IMG/VR virus record: IMGVR_UViG_3300050014_000683
Coordinates: 1 to 22,100 of that record
Direction: 5' to 3' (one strand)
From: a virus
Length of the DNA: 22,100 bases
Shown: piece after piece, positions 12,884 through 19,297 of the stretch
Position numbering within the stretch: position 1 is the first letter of the stretch
Layout of the letters: every line of letters begins with the position of its first letter
Notes under the pieces: generated by a model
Databases searched by the model: none
The model's input: only the letters and a program-made list of their open reading frames with translations
What the model was told of the DNA's origin: nothing
Program-made: the position numbers and the translations under genes

Positions 12884-12912
12884 AGTATAACAATTTTATT
12901 GTGGAATGTCAA
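12884..12912 (-). promoter_or_regulatory. Promoter TTGACA-N17-TATACT (leaderless type)
   Basis: TTGACA (12912-12907), a 17-base spacer and TATACT (12889-12884), then TTAAAT and ATG. The same order, including TTGACATTCC at the start and TATACTTTAAATATG at the end, occurs before the hexapeptide-repeat gene at 20769. It lies over the end of the SprT-like gene. Confidence 0.75.
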
Positions 12913-13303
12913 GAAATTTCTTATGATATTTTTCTTGAAGTGGAATACCATGTTCTTTTAATTTTTGTTTCCAAGAAAAGAAATCTTTACCATGAGAACA
13001 TTTACCTTTTAGAATCCATTCCCAGGCATGTATCATTTCATGTACTAAAATAATAATAAAATGTTTGAAGTTATCGAATTTTGGATTAATCTGCAATTCA
13101 ATACAGCGTTCTTGGTTTTTATTTTTAACCCTAGGAACACATGCCGCAAATTGACCACGATATTCTTTTATTTCTATATTATAAAATGTCGGGATCACAC
13201 CATCAAAAACGGATTCATTTAAGATACCGCACCATTTTCGGATTTCTTTGATGGTTGGACGAAATTCACCTGGTTCATGGATTTTGTCCAAGATAGGTAA
13301 CAC
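12896..13303 (-). CDS. SprT-like zinc metallopeptidase
   Basis: 135 residues, GTG start with GGAG 6 bases upstream (AAGGAGTTGGC). Zincin motif HEMIH at residues 88-92 in LVHEMIHAWEW, with a third ligand candidate H104 in SHGKDF and ELQINPKF before it, the order seen in SprT/Spartan proteases. Spartan cleaves proteins crosslinked to DNA. Short SprT domains without a DNA-binding tail are common in T4-like phages, with role unproven. CATAAATA (13343-13336) about 33 bases upstream may be its late promoter. Confidence 0.8.
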   Translation of the reverse strand: MLPILDKIHEPGEFRPTIKEIRKWCGILNESVFDGVIPTFYNIEIKEYRGQFAACVPRVKNKNQERCIELQINPKFDNFKHFIIILVHEMIHAWEWILKGKCSHGKDFFSWKQKLKEHGIPLQEKYHKKFLDIPQ

Positions 13304-13335
13304 GCCAACTCCTTGATATTAATTAGATTCATTAA

Positions 13336-13343
13336 TATTTATG
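13336..13343 (-). promoter_or_regulatory. Late-type promoter core CATAAATA
   Basis: CATAAATA in the transcript sense, 33 bases before the GTG start at 13303, fits the NATAAATA late promoter pattern of T4-like phages. AT-rich sequence makes chance matches possible. Confidence 0.4.
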
Positions 13344-13345
13344 TT

Positions 13346-13450
13346 TCAGATTACATGCACCGTTAAAATATGTTTTATTATTTCCCAAAATCCTTTGAGT
13401 AAGACATAATTATTATCACGTACTAAACAGGTCTTACAATAACGTTCCAT
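13346..13450 (-). CDS. Small ORF of 34 residues with a CxxC motif
   Basis: MERYCKTCLVRDNNYVLLKG at the start, ending in TVHVI. AGAGGTAAT directly before the ATG is a good binding site, and the ATG lies 2 bases past the stop of the gene before it, consistent with coupling. One CxxC. Too short to assign; real-gene status rests on the binding site and position. Confidence 0.45.
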   Translation of the reverse strand: MERYCKTCLVRDNNYVLLKGFWEIIKHILTVHVI

Positions 13451-13451
13451 A

Positions 13452-13898
13452 TTACCTCTTTGGTGGGAATAAGGTTTCTCTTACTAACTTTTCAGTGAGT
13501 AAAGGAATTTCTAAATCATGTTTAAGAATTTGTCCTACTACCTTAGCTTCTGAAGGATGAACACTTTCTAAAATTTGGATTAAAATATTACGTTTCTTTT
13601 CTAGTGGAATTTTCTTAGAATCCAGTAGAGTATAGAACCGTCTCATTTCATAAAATAAACTTGAAGGACTAATACCTACCGGTCCAACATCAGGTTTAAA
13701 TGCCGGTAATTCCTTAATAGTAAAATCATCTGTTGCACCCTCAGGGCGAAACACATACTGAAACATCAACTTTAACGCTGGTGATTGGTTTTTCCACAGT
13801 ACTTGTTTTACTTCATCTTCCGTTTTACATGCACGGATTTCATCTAATATTTCTGGTATAATCTTTATACTCATTAATTCCTCGATTGTTTTTGACAC
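13452..13898 (-). CDS. DUF6433-like conserved phage protein
   Basis: 148 residues. An N-terminal helical part (NQSPALKLMFQYVF, residues 37-50), then LPAFKPDVGPVGISPSSLFY and a C-terminal ILIQILESVHPSEAKVVGQI with LVRETLFP at the end. I associate this pattern (Tx(P)-APxGxSPSSL, LLExIHPxEA) with the DUF6433 family of T4-like phages, of unknown function. It overlaps no neighbour and follows rnh with a 9-base gap, so the two are probably co-transcribed. Confidence 0.7.
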   Translation of the reverse strand: MSKTIEELMSIKIIPEILDEIRACKTEDEVKQVLWKNQSPALKLMFQYVFRPEGATDDFTIKELPAFKPDVGPVGISPSSLFYEMRRFYTLLDSKKIPLEKKRNILIQILESVHPSEAKVVGQILKHDLEIPLLTEKLVRETLFPPKR

Positions 13899-13907
13899 TT
13901 TAAATTC

Positions 13908-14840
13908 CTAAAACTCCCCAAGATGTTGGGCTAATTTATCCAACTTGAATTTTACAAAATAATCCCATAGATGCTTTCTAGTTTCTGTATACGGTTTTTC
14001 CCATTCAGTTATAATAGCATTCTGTAATTCTTTAGGTATATATTCCAAATCAATTAGGTTTTGATTTCTCTTATAGCCCCGCAACATTTTAAGGTCACAA
14101 AAGGTTTCCGGTTTACTTTCTTTTACCCATCTAACAAGATTCTTTTTAGCAATAGGAGTTTGCCGTATTCCTTTCACCAAACAATCATCAGCCGAGCAAA
14201 AATTCGGAATACCATCCCCAAAATCTCCCACCATAATTTGTTCTCTTAGTTGTTCTATAGGATTATCAGGCACAATAAAATGTTTTTGTATTGGAGAAAA
14301 TTGTTCAATATTAGGATACTTTTGTAACTGTTGGAAATCTTTATCCCCTGATAAAATCAAAATCTTTTCTGCGGTATGTTCTCTTTTAGCAATTACACCA
14401 ATCAAATCATCAGCTTCAGCCAATGGAACATTAATTACACGATAAGGAGAATAGACATCCAATTCATCGCGGAGTTTATTCAATGAATCAAAGATAACGT
14501 TCCAATTTAAACCAGAAGTTTCTCTATTCTTTTTTCTTCCTGCTTTGTAGTAAGGGAAAACATCTTTACGCCAATAATGGTTATTATCACAACAAATAAT
14601 CAGACTACCATATTTTTCTCCGAATTTCATATGATACATTCGGAGGCTATTGAGAACCATATGGCGAATTAAATCTTCATTTATTTCCGTTGCTGCTACA
14701 GGTTGTCCTGGTGTAGGTGAAACTGTAATACCTTTTTTGTCAGGTAAACTAACATTTTTTACCGGCTCGTAATTTTTGGAACCAAGATTAACAAATAAAT
14801 TGGAAATCATAATCTGGTTTAAATCTATTAATATACTCAT
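13908..14840 (-). CDS. rnh: RNase H, T4 Rnh-like 5' nuclease
   Basis: 310 residues (T4 RNase H: 305), in the FEN/5'-exonuclease family. Acidic metal-site clusters in order: D6 in ILIDLNQ; CCDNNHYWRKDVFPYYKAGR; LAEADDLIGVIA; ILSGDKDFQQL; and VGDFGDGIPNF. The Lys/Arg-rich stretch in the second is the arch region. In T4 it removes RNA primers and some adjacent DNA from lagging strands together with gp32. The T4 order rnh-33-59-32 is only loosely kept here. TGATATAAT (14857-14850 covers its -10) lies just before the start. Confidence 0.88.
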   Translation of the reverse strand: MSILIDLNQIMISNLFVNLGSKNYEPVKNVSLPDKKGITVSPTPGQPVAATEINEDLIRHMVLNSLRMYHMKFGEKYGSLIICCDNNHYWRKDVFPYYKAGRKKNRETSGLNWNVIFDSLNKLRDELDVYSPYRVINVPLAEADDLIGVIAKREHTAEKILILSGDKDFQQLQKYPNIEQFSPIQKHFIVPDNPIEQLREQIMVGDFGDGIPNFCSADDCLVKGIRQTPIAKKNLVRWVKESKPETFCDLKMLRGYKRNQNLIDLEYIPKELQNAIITEWEKPYTETRKHLWDYFVKFKLDKLAQHLGEF

Positions 14841-14849
14841 TCTGTTTTC

Positions 14850-14879
14850 ATTATATCATATTTCAATATGTAATTACAA
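14850..14879 (-). promoter_or_regulatory. Possible extended -10 promoter for rnh
   Basis: TGATATAAT with its -10 at 14855-14850, and a weak -35 TTGTAA (14879-14874) 18 bases upstream. The predicted start is only a few bases before the rnh ATG (14840), so if real the mRNA would be almost leaderless. Confidence 0.35.
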
Positions 14880-14939
14880 GCTACAGTTTTAAATGTACTC
14901 ACATTACGCATTAGAGACTCTATAACGCATCATTTCGTA

Positions 14940-15362
14940 TCAGATAAGCTTAGATGCACTTCTTTTATATTTAAAAATAATTGACTTTGAATCAAGGTCA
15001 TTATCTGTTATCACATTAGCAGGTAGATATTCGTACATCGGGTATAAATGCTTCTGATTTATTAATAAGTTAATAACATCTTGTCTCAATTGTCCTTCAA
15101 CAGGATAGACAATGACTCTAGGAAATTCTAGATCACATGCGGCACAACTCATTAAAGATGCTAAATCTTCCGCAGTATCAGTAGGAAGAGGTTCAATTAT
15201 CTCTTTTCTTTCCCGTACTAGTTTTTCATAAACTTCCGAAGGATCACTTATTGTTGGTCCATTATTTTGCCAAGAATAAACTCCCGTAGGTTTAATAGAT
15301 ATCAACCGTCCTTTATAGGACTTCTTAAATAGTTTACGAAATAGATTTTTCAGGAATTTCAT
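14940..15362 (-). CDS. Hypothetical protein
   Basis: 140 residues. The N-terminus is strongly basic and amphipathic (MKFLKNLFRKLFKKSYKGRL), followed by a globular part with MSCAACDLEFPRVIVYPVEG and LLINQKHLYPMYEYLP. No family recognised. It overlaps the end of the upstream gene by 29 bases, and TATAAATA (15387-15380) 17 bases before its ATG is a candidate late promoter. Confidence 0.6.
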   Translation of the reverse strand: MKFLKNLFRKLFKKSYKGRLISIKPTGVYSWQNNGPTISDPSEVYEKLVRERKEIIEPLPTDTAEDLASLMSCAACDLEFPRVIVYPVEGQLRQDVINLLINQKHLYPMYEYLPANVITDNDLDSKSIIFKYKRSASKLI

Positions 15363-15558
15363 TTTGTGCCGTATGATTATATTTATAATATAACCAGAAA
15401 TCTTTGGACTCTTTTTTCAAAGCTTCCTGATTTTGTTTCTCAGGATCAATTTTCAGATATACAATGTTACCATTATCATGAGGCAACATTCTTGCACGTA
15501 TAATACCCATTGCGATAGCTTCTGGAGTAAGTTCTAAATCTTTACTAGAATCAGGCAT
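15334..15558 (-). CDS. Hypothetical protein
   Basis: 74 residues when started at ATG 15558 (MPDSSKDLELTPEAIAMGII). A TTG two codons upstream is a poorer choice because the ATG shares TAATG with the stop of the interrupted zinc-finger gene. Helical N-terminus, VYLKIDPEKQ in the middle and a polar C-terminus. Not recognised. Confidence 0.55.
   Translation of the reverse strand: MPDSSKDLELTPEAIAMGIIRARMLPHDNGNIVYLKIDPEKQNQEALKKESKDFWLYYKYNHTAQNEIPEKSIS
15380..15387 (-). promoter_or_regulatory. Late promoter core TATAAATA
   Basis: Exact T4 late consensus in the transcript sense, 17 bases before the ATG at 15362 and inside the upstream reading frame. Confidence 0.45.
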
Positions 15559-15707
15559 TACCAATTATCTTCCTCTTCATCAAATGCGAGATAATCCCTA
15601 CCAGGCAAAATATCTTCCATGTAGTCCTCAGGATAATAAATGATATTCCAATCATCTTCATTCCAATCAGTTTCAAAATCACATATAGGGCAATAAAAAT
15701 CATCACC

Positions 15708-15715
15708 TAAAAATT
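15708..15715. repeat. Target-site duplication, left copy (TAAAAATT)
   Basis: The 8-bp direct repeat directly outside the left inverted repeat. An identical copy flanks the right end at 16231-16238. Confidence 0.9.
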
Positions 15716-16230
15716 GGGAATTATATACATGACTACCTCGCTTGAACTCGTTGAGTCAGAGATTCCCAGTCCCAAAGCGATAGCGCCCCCCTGGCTGGTA
15801 TCGGCTCGCAATGCTGCACGTCGGCCAGTAACCACGCCCATCGGCCCGGCGAGTAGTCTCCAAAGCCACGTTCCTTGTCGTCCAGGTAAAAATCCGCACA
15901 CCCCGCGAGGTAGTCAACTTCGATAAGCCGGTTGTTTTGAAGTTCTCGCGTTGGAATGCAGGCTATGAGACGGCACGTTGCAATGACCATTCCGAGTGGT
16001 AAAGGCCCCGGACCTAGTTCCCGTGCAAACTCGGGCTCGTTGCACGTGTCTTTGGCCCATTTCGGGAAGCTTTTCGCTGCGTGGATCGCAAGCGTCCCCC
16101 GATAGGGAGTACGCCAACCTCGCGTTTCGATCTTCTTCGCGCCTATCGCAACCAGAGTTGCCCATGGCTGTGTCAAAGTCAGCGCTTTCATCACGATTCG
16201 ACCTCCGGGGTAGTCATGTATATAATTCCC
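15716..16230. mobile_element. 515-bp transposon-like element with 22-bp inverted repeats and an ASCH gene
   Basis: Perfect 22-bp terminal inverted repeats (15716-15737 and 16209-16230; each starts GGGAATTATA at the outer end and finishes GACTACC inward) are flanked by the 8-bp duplication TAAAAATT. The interior is GC-rich, unlike the AT-rich genome around it, so it came from another genome. No transposase is encoded; the only gene is an ASCH-domain protein. It looks like a non-autonomous element mobilised in trans. An 8-bp AT-rich duplication is seen in several IS families (for example IS1595, ISL3, IS66), but the ends do not let me choose one. Confidence 0.9.
15733..16191 (-). CDS. ASCH-domain protein carried by the mobile element
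   Basis: 152 residues from ATG 16191, which has GGAGG 10 bases upstream. The ASCH pattern is clear: KALTLTQPWATLVAIGAKKI (residues 2-21), ETRGWRTPYRGTLAIHAAK, then GMVIATCRLIACIP and a final GRWAWLLADVQHCEPIPARG. ASCH domains have a PUA-like RNA-binding fold; members include nucleases and amidohydrolases acting on modified nucleosides, so the function here is open. The TAG stop lies inside the left inverted repeat. The in-frame ATG at 16272 belongs to the disrupted host gene and should not be taken as the start. Confidence 0.85.
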   Translation of the reverse strand: MKALTLTQPWATLVAIGAKKIETRGWRTPYRGTLAIHAAKSFPKWAKDTCNEPEFARELGPGPLPLGMVIATCRLIACIPTRELQNNRLIEVDYLAGCADFYLDDKERGFGDYSPGRWAWLLADVQHCEPIPARGALSLWDWESLTQRVQAR

Positions 16231-16238
16231 TAAAAATT
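16231..16238. repeat. Target-site duplication, right copy (TAAAAATT)
   Basis: Identical to 15708-15715 and directly outside the right inverted repeat. It lies in the Glu-Phe-Leu codons of the interrupted gene. Confidence 0.9.
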
Positions 16239-16277
16239 CACCACATTCACAATATCTGTTTTGCTCACTCATTTATT

Positions 16278-16577
16278 TTACCTTCTTTTATAAGGACAAT
16301 CCTCATTCTCTTTCTCTTGGTTTTCATAATGTGAAAAACTAAAATAATCTCCTAAAGAATTTATCGCATTATCAACCTTTGCTTCAGCCCATCGGCGCCA
16401 ATCAGTATAATGATATTTAGGAAATTCTTTAGAATAATGGTCGATCATATAAAAAATCCAAGAATTTCTTACAGAGTCGCTAGATTCACTTTCAACATGT
16501 TCATGATAACCTGGTCCATACATAGAAGCATCCTCAATATTTTTGGCTGGTTTCCTAATTGTAATTGTAGTTTTCAT
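16278..16577 (-). CDS. Hypothetical protein
   Basis: 99 residues, MKTTITIRKPAKNIEDAS at the start, an aromatic-rich middle (SWIFYMIDHYSKEFPKYHY, then TDWRRWAEAKV) and a charged end (EDCPYKRR). Not recognised. Its ATG overlaps the end of the 391-residue gene by 4 bases and its stop is 5 bases before the interrupted zinc-finger gene, so it is part of an operon. Confidence 0.6.
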   Translation of the reverse strand: MKTTITIRKPAKNIEDASMYGPGYHEHVESESSDSVRNSWIFYMIDHYSKEFPKYHYTDWRRWAEAKVDNAINSLGDYFSFSHYENQEKENEDCPYKRR

Positions 16578-17749
16578 TTTACCGCCTTTAGAAGTAATAC
16601 AGTATCACCAATATGTCCCTTTAATGGTGCTTCCTTTGCTCTGATACCACTTAGCAAGTGTCTCAATGCAACTTTACCAGAACTAATTACTTCTGGAATA
16701 ATTTCATTAGGTTTTCTAATCTTTTTACAAAGACTAGTTTTCTCATTGAAATTATCAATTGATTTCCGAGTTACAGTTAATCCTTTATCACTAGCAGCAT
16801 TAAATACACCAAGTTTACGTGTTTTGGTATTGAATACCCAAAGTTGTTGAGCACCAAAAATATCTTCAGGATCAATGGATGCTAGTTTCAATTCAGTATC
16901 AGATTTCTGATATGAAAAGAATTTAAGCAACTGTGCCGGAGTTTTATGTTTCTTCCTACGTGGTTTTCTTTCTTTCTTTCGGACAGTTTGTAATAAAGCT
17001 TCTGAAGGAGAACCAGTAAGCCAATCATAAACCTTTTTGATAATTGACTTTTTATGATTATAACCTTCTGAAATCGAACCATCCAACACTTGTTCCAATT
17101 CAACTATCATTGGTGAAAAATATTCATGAACTTTCAATTTTTGGTTTGCAGTAACACCAAGTTTCAATACAGTATCCGCCATACAGTTATCAGGAAACTT
17201 TTTATGATCTATAAAACCAAAATCATCCAACATACCATCAACAACACCAATACATTCGGTTACTTTTGAATCTCTCGGAAGAACCTTTTTCATTTCAAAA
17301 AGGTCATCAGTGGAAACTACATTTGATTCTTTAGCCAAACGCCGTATCATAGTTTCGAGGCGGTCGATATATGTTTGGGGAATATCCCATTTACGAAGTA
17401 CCATGCGGGCTACGGCCGCCCAGGCATGTAATTCACCACACACAAAGGAGTCAATTGGAACATGTTTGATTTTGGGTGCCAACTCAGGAAAGAATTTTTC
17501 GGTGTATTCGATGAGGAAATCCTTCTTATTTTTTTCTTCACACATGGCATTGTACCAATTAAATGCCATTCCCATAGCACTCTTAAAAGCACAATTTTTT
17601 TCTACTTCAGTGAGCAAGGGATTCAATCGTGGTGCTTCTGGTTCAAATCCCCAAAATACTGCAAGAGAATTTTTTAAAGCCTTTTTTGAAATCTGTTCAC
17701 CATCTTTGGGAATTTCAATACGCTGTTTCTTTGGACGGCCTCTGGGCAT
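16574..17749 (-). CDS. Conserved phage protein with N-terminal AT-hook-like motif
   Basis: 391 residues. It opens with MPRGRPKKQRIE, an AT-hook (core GRP flanked by basic residues) expected to bind the minor groove of AT-rich DNA. A mostly helical part follows, then a basic linker (RKKERKPRRKKHKTPAQLL, about residues 260-280), then a C-terminal domain with LWVFNTKTRKLGVFNA and KVALRHLLSG. I believe similar proteins occur in other marine T4-like phages, without assigned function. A DNA- or RNA-binding role is inferred from the basic motifs. Driven by the promoter at 17788-17816. Confidence 0.65.
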   Translation of the reverse strand: MPRGRPKKQRIEIPKDGEQISKKALKNSLAVFWGFEPEAPRLNPLLTEVEKNCAFKSAMGMAFNWYNAMCEEKNKKDFLIEYTEKFFPELAPKIKHVPIDSFVCGELHAWAAVARMVLRKWDIPQTYIDRLETMIRRLAKESNVVSTDDLFEMKKVLPRDSKVTECIGVVDGMLDDFGFIDHKKFPDNCMADTVLKLGVTANQKLKVHEYFSPMIVELEQVLDGSISEGYNHKKSIIKKVYDWLTGSPSEALLQTVRKKERKPRRKKHKTPAQLLKFFSYQKSDTELKLASIDPEDIFGAQQLWVFNTKTRKLGVFNAASDKGLTVTRKSIDNFNEKTSLCKKIRKPNEIIPEVISSGKVALRHLLSGIRAKEAPLKGHIGDTVLLLKAVK

Positions 17750-17787
17750 AGATTGTTTTCTCTGTTGTGATTTGAAAGTACATTTTA

Positions 17788-17816
17788 AGTATAGATGATT
17801 TTTTAAGATATGTCAA
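17788..17816 (-). promoter_or_regulatory. Promoter TTGACA-N17-TATACT for the AT-hook gene
   Basis: TTGACA (17816-17811), a 17-base spacer and TATACT (17793-17788). The leader to ATG 17749 is about 33 bases and contains CAGAG near the start codon. It shares both hexamers and the spacing with the promoters at 12884 and 20776. Confidence 0.75.
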
Positions 17817-17828
17817 GAGGTCAAAGTA

Positions 17829-17836
17829 CATAAATA
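17829..17836 (+). promoter_or_regulatory. Late-type promoter core CATAAATA
   Basis: CATAAATA on the plus strand, 34 bases before the TTG start at 17871, in the divergent space between the AT-hook gene and the FmdB-PhoH pair. It fits the NATAAATA late pattern. Confidence 0.45.
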
Positions 17837-17870
17837 ATTATGTAATTTAAATTATTAATTGGAGTTCCAT

Positions 17871-18224
17871 TTGCCTTATTACGAATACCTTTGTTCAAAT
17901 TGTGAGTCAATATTTGAAACAAAATTACCCATGACGGACTATTTACTTCCGGAAACGTTACCTTGCCCGGATTGTAATCAGAGCAATTCCATACATATCT
18001 TTTTGAGTTCTCCTCCGGCTTTAGGAGATCCCATTAGATTAGGAATTACAAAACCGGATAGTGCTTTCGTACATGGTGTATTAGAACGTATGGAAAATAG
18101 TGTTCCTGATGGCGGGGTTTGTAAAGATTCTTCAGGACATATTAAATTCGGACAAGATGGAAAACCAAAAAAGAAATATGTAAACTTCTCTAAAGCTAGA
18201 TATTCTCCAGGTAGAACAATATAA
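17871..18224 (+). CDS. FmdB-like zinc-ribbon protein
   Basis: 117 residues from TTG 17871, chosen because GGAG lies 6 bases upstream and the product then starts MPYYEYLCSNCE, the normal FmdB-family N-terminus. Upstream TTG 17859 lacks this support. Zinc ligands are C8, C11, C32 and C35. The rest is not part of the usual short FmdB domain: LGDPIRLGITKPDSAFVHGV, VCKDSSGHIKFGQDGKPKKK and a basic end. FmdB was named as a regulator of formamidase; phage members are uncharacterised and may modulate transcription. It is followed by phoH after 50 bases. Confidence 0.75.
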   Translation: MPYYEYLCSNCESIFETKLPMTDYLLPETLPCPDCNQSNSIHIFLSSPPALGDPIRLGITKPDSAFVHGVLERMENSVPDGGVCKDSSGHIKFGQDGKPKKKYVNFSKARYSPGRTI

Positions 18225-18274
18225 TTAGAACTTTGTGCTTTGTTATTCAAAATTTCCCACATAAAGGAAAAAGA

Positions 18275-18970
18275 ATGTCAAAGAAGAAACAAGTCGGACC
18301 TGATAAATCTTTCTCATTAAAAGCAATTGAACCCAAAACACCAAATCAAAAAGATACATTAGAAGCATTTGAAGATAATTATAATATGATATTACACGGT
18401 GTTGCAGGAACTGGAAAGACGTTTTTATCATTATGGTTAGGATTGAATGAAGTATTTCAGAGGAGATATTCAAAGGTAATTATTTTACGTAGTGTTGTAC
18501 CTTCTAGAGATATGGGCTTTTTACCTGGTTCTGCTGGTGAAAAGATGGCGGTATATGAAATACCTTACCAGAAGATATGTTCCGAATTATTGGGACGTGG
18601 TGATGCCTATGAGATTTTGAAACAAAAAGGATTTATAGAATTTATAACTACATCACATATCAGAGGTACAACTTTAAATAATGCTGTTGTTATTGTGGAT
18701 GAAATCCAGAATCTGACATTTGAGGAAAATAGTTCTGTATTAACTCGTATAGGTGATAACTGCCGAGTAATTTTATGCGGAGATATAGATCAAACTGATT
18801 TATATCGCAATAAATATGATTCTAGTGGTATAATGGAAATTTTAAATATTTTAGAATTAATGCCAAGTGTTTATTTTATTGAATTTACTGTGGATGATAT
18901 TGTGCGTAGTGGTTTTGTTAAAGAATTTTTAATAGCAAAACAACAATTAAATTTAAATAAAACTGTATAA
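18275..18970 (+). CDS. phoH: PhoH-like ATPase
   Basis: 231 residues from ATG 18275, which has AAGGA 8 bases upstream; the earlier in-frame ATG at 18233 lacks a binding site. Walker A HGVAGTGKTF (residues 41-50), VIILRSVVPSRDMGFLPGSA, SHIRGTTLNNAVVIVDEIQN containing Walker B, and a GDIDQTDL sensor segment. This is the short single-domain PhoH widespread in marine phages and named from the E. coli phosphate-starvation gene. The function is unsettled (RNA-related ATPase or helicase-like). Co-oriented with the FmdB-like gene. Confidence 0.9.
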   Translation: MSKKKQVGPDKSFSLKAIEPKTPNQKDTLEAFEDNYNMILHGVAGTGKTFLSLWLGLNEVFQRRYSKVIILRSVVPSRDMGFLPGSAGEKMAVYEIPYQKICSELLGRGDAYEILKQKGFIEFITTSHIRGTTLNNAVVIVDEIQNLTFEENSSVLTRIGDNCRVILCGDIDQTDLYRNKYDSSGIMEILNILELMPSVYFIEFTVDDIVRSGFVKEFLIAKQQLNLNKTV

Positions 18971-18981
18971 AATAAAAAATT

Positions 18982-19001
18982 AGGGGACTTTTTAGTCCCC
19001 T
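18982..19001. terminator. Bidirectional terminator after phoH
   Basis: A perfect 8-bp stem AGGGGACT/AGTCCCCT with TTTT loop. On the minus strand it is followed by AATTTTTTATTTTA, a U-rich tract serving the gene ending at 19012. On the plus strand it ends phoH transcription, followed by TCTTG. Confidence 0.85.
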
Positions 19002-19011
19002 CTTGAAAATA

Positions 19012-19278
19012 CTATAGGTTGAGATTAATAAAAGTTAAATTAGTTAAACGATTACTCCAAAAACAACGCCATCCTTGGGATACAAAATCATAGTAATGAA
19101 TCAAATCACCATCTTGAGGATGGGTATTTTCGGATTTCTTATTCTTAGGATGGAATTCTTTAGGAATTAAATCCAAATTTAGAGTACCAAATGCCACTCT
19201 AGTTTCTTCATCAAGCTTTTTGTAACTTAAGGAGCATTCACCAAGATGTAAAGCCTTCTTAATTTCTTCAGTTGACAT
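19012..19278 (-). CDS. SH3-barrel-type small protein
   Basis: 88 residues from ATG 19278 (MSTEEIKKALHLGECSLSYK), with AAAGGAAAA about 9 bases upstream; a start at 19323 would lie within the kinase gene and is unlikely. The pattern EEIKKAL, CSLSYKKLDEETRVAFGTLN and a closing DFVSQGWRCFWSNRLTNL resembles the small phage SH3-beta-barrel proteins (DUF2693-like) that end in V.D...GWRSFR. Function unknown. It follows the kinase-phosphatase gene with a 19-base gap. Confidence 0.65.
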   Translation of the reverse strand: MSTEEIKKALHLGECSLSYKKLDEETRVAFGTLNLDLIPKEFHPKNKKSENTHPQDGDLIHYYDFVSQGWRCFWSNRLTNLTFINLNL

Positions 19279-19297
19279 ATTAAATTTTCCTTTATCC

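Larger units (their letters stand above)
15558..16272 (-). pseudogene. Zinc-finger gene interrupted by the ASCH element
   Basis: The 5' part (16272-16231) reads MSEQNRYCECGEFL, and the 3' part (from 15707 down) reads GDDFYCPICDFETDWNEDDW and ends at TAA 15558. Deleting the element with one copy of the 8-bp duplication joins them in frame as a 63-residue acidic protein with CxC and CxxC pairs (C8, C10, C20, C23), a typical small zinc ribbon. Its stop overlaps the next ATG (TAATG). In the present arrangement the 5' part reads into the element, so the original product is lost. Confidence 0.85.

Noticed and set aside
15733-16272. 179-codon ASCH protein starting at 16272
   Set aside because: The first 27 codons are the remains of the interrupted zinc-finger gene plus the inverted repeat. 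The element's own start (16191) has a GGAGG site.
16888-17798. Several 60-160 codon frames on both strands within the AT-hook gene
   Set aside because: They overlap a long frame with sensible composition and its own promoter and have no binding sites of their own.
17859-17870. Upstream TTG start for the FmdB-like gene
   Set aside because: TTG 17871 has GGAG at the right distance and yields the family N-terminus MPYYEY.
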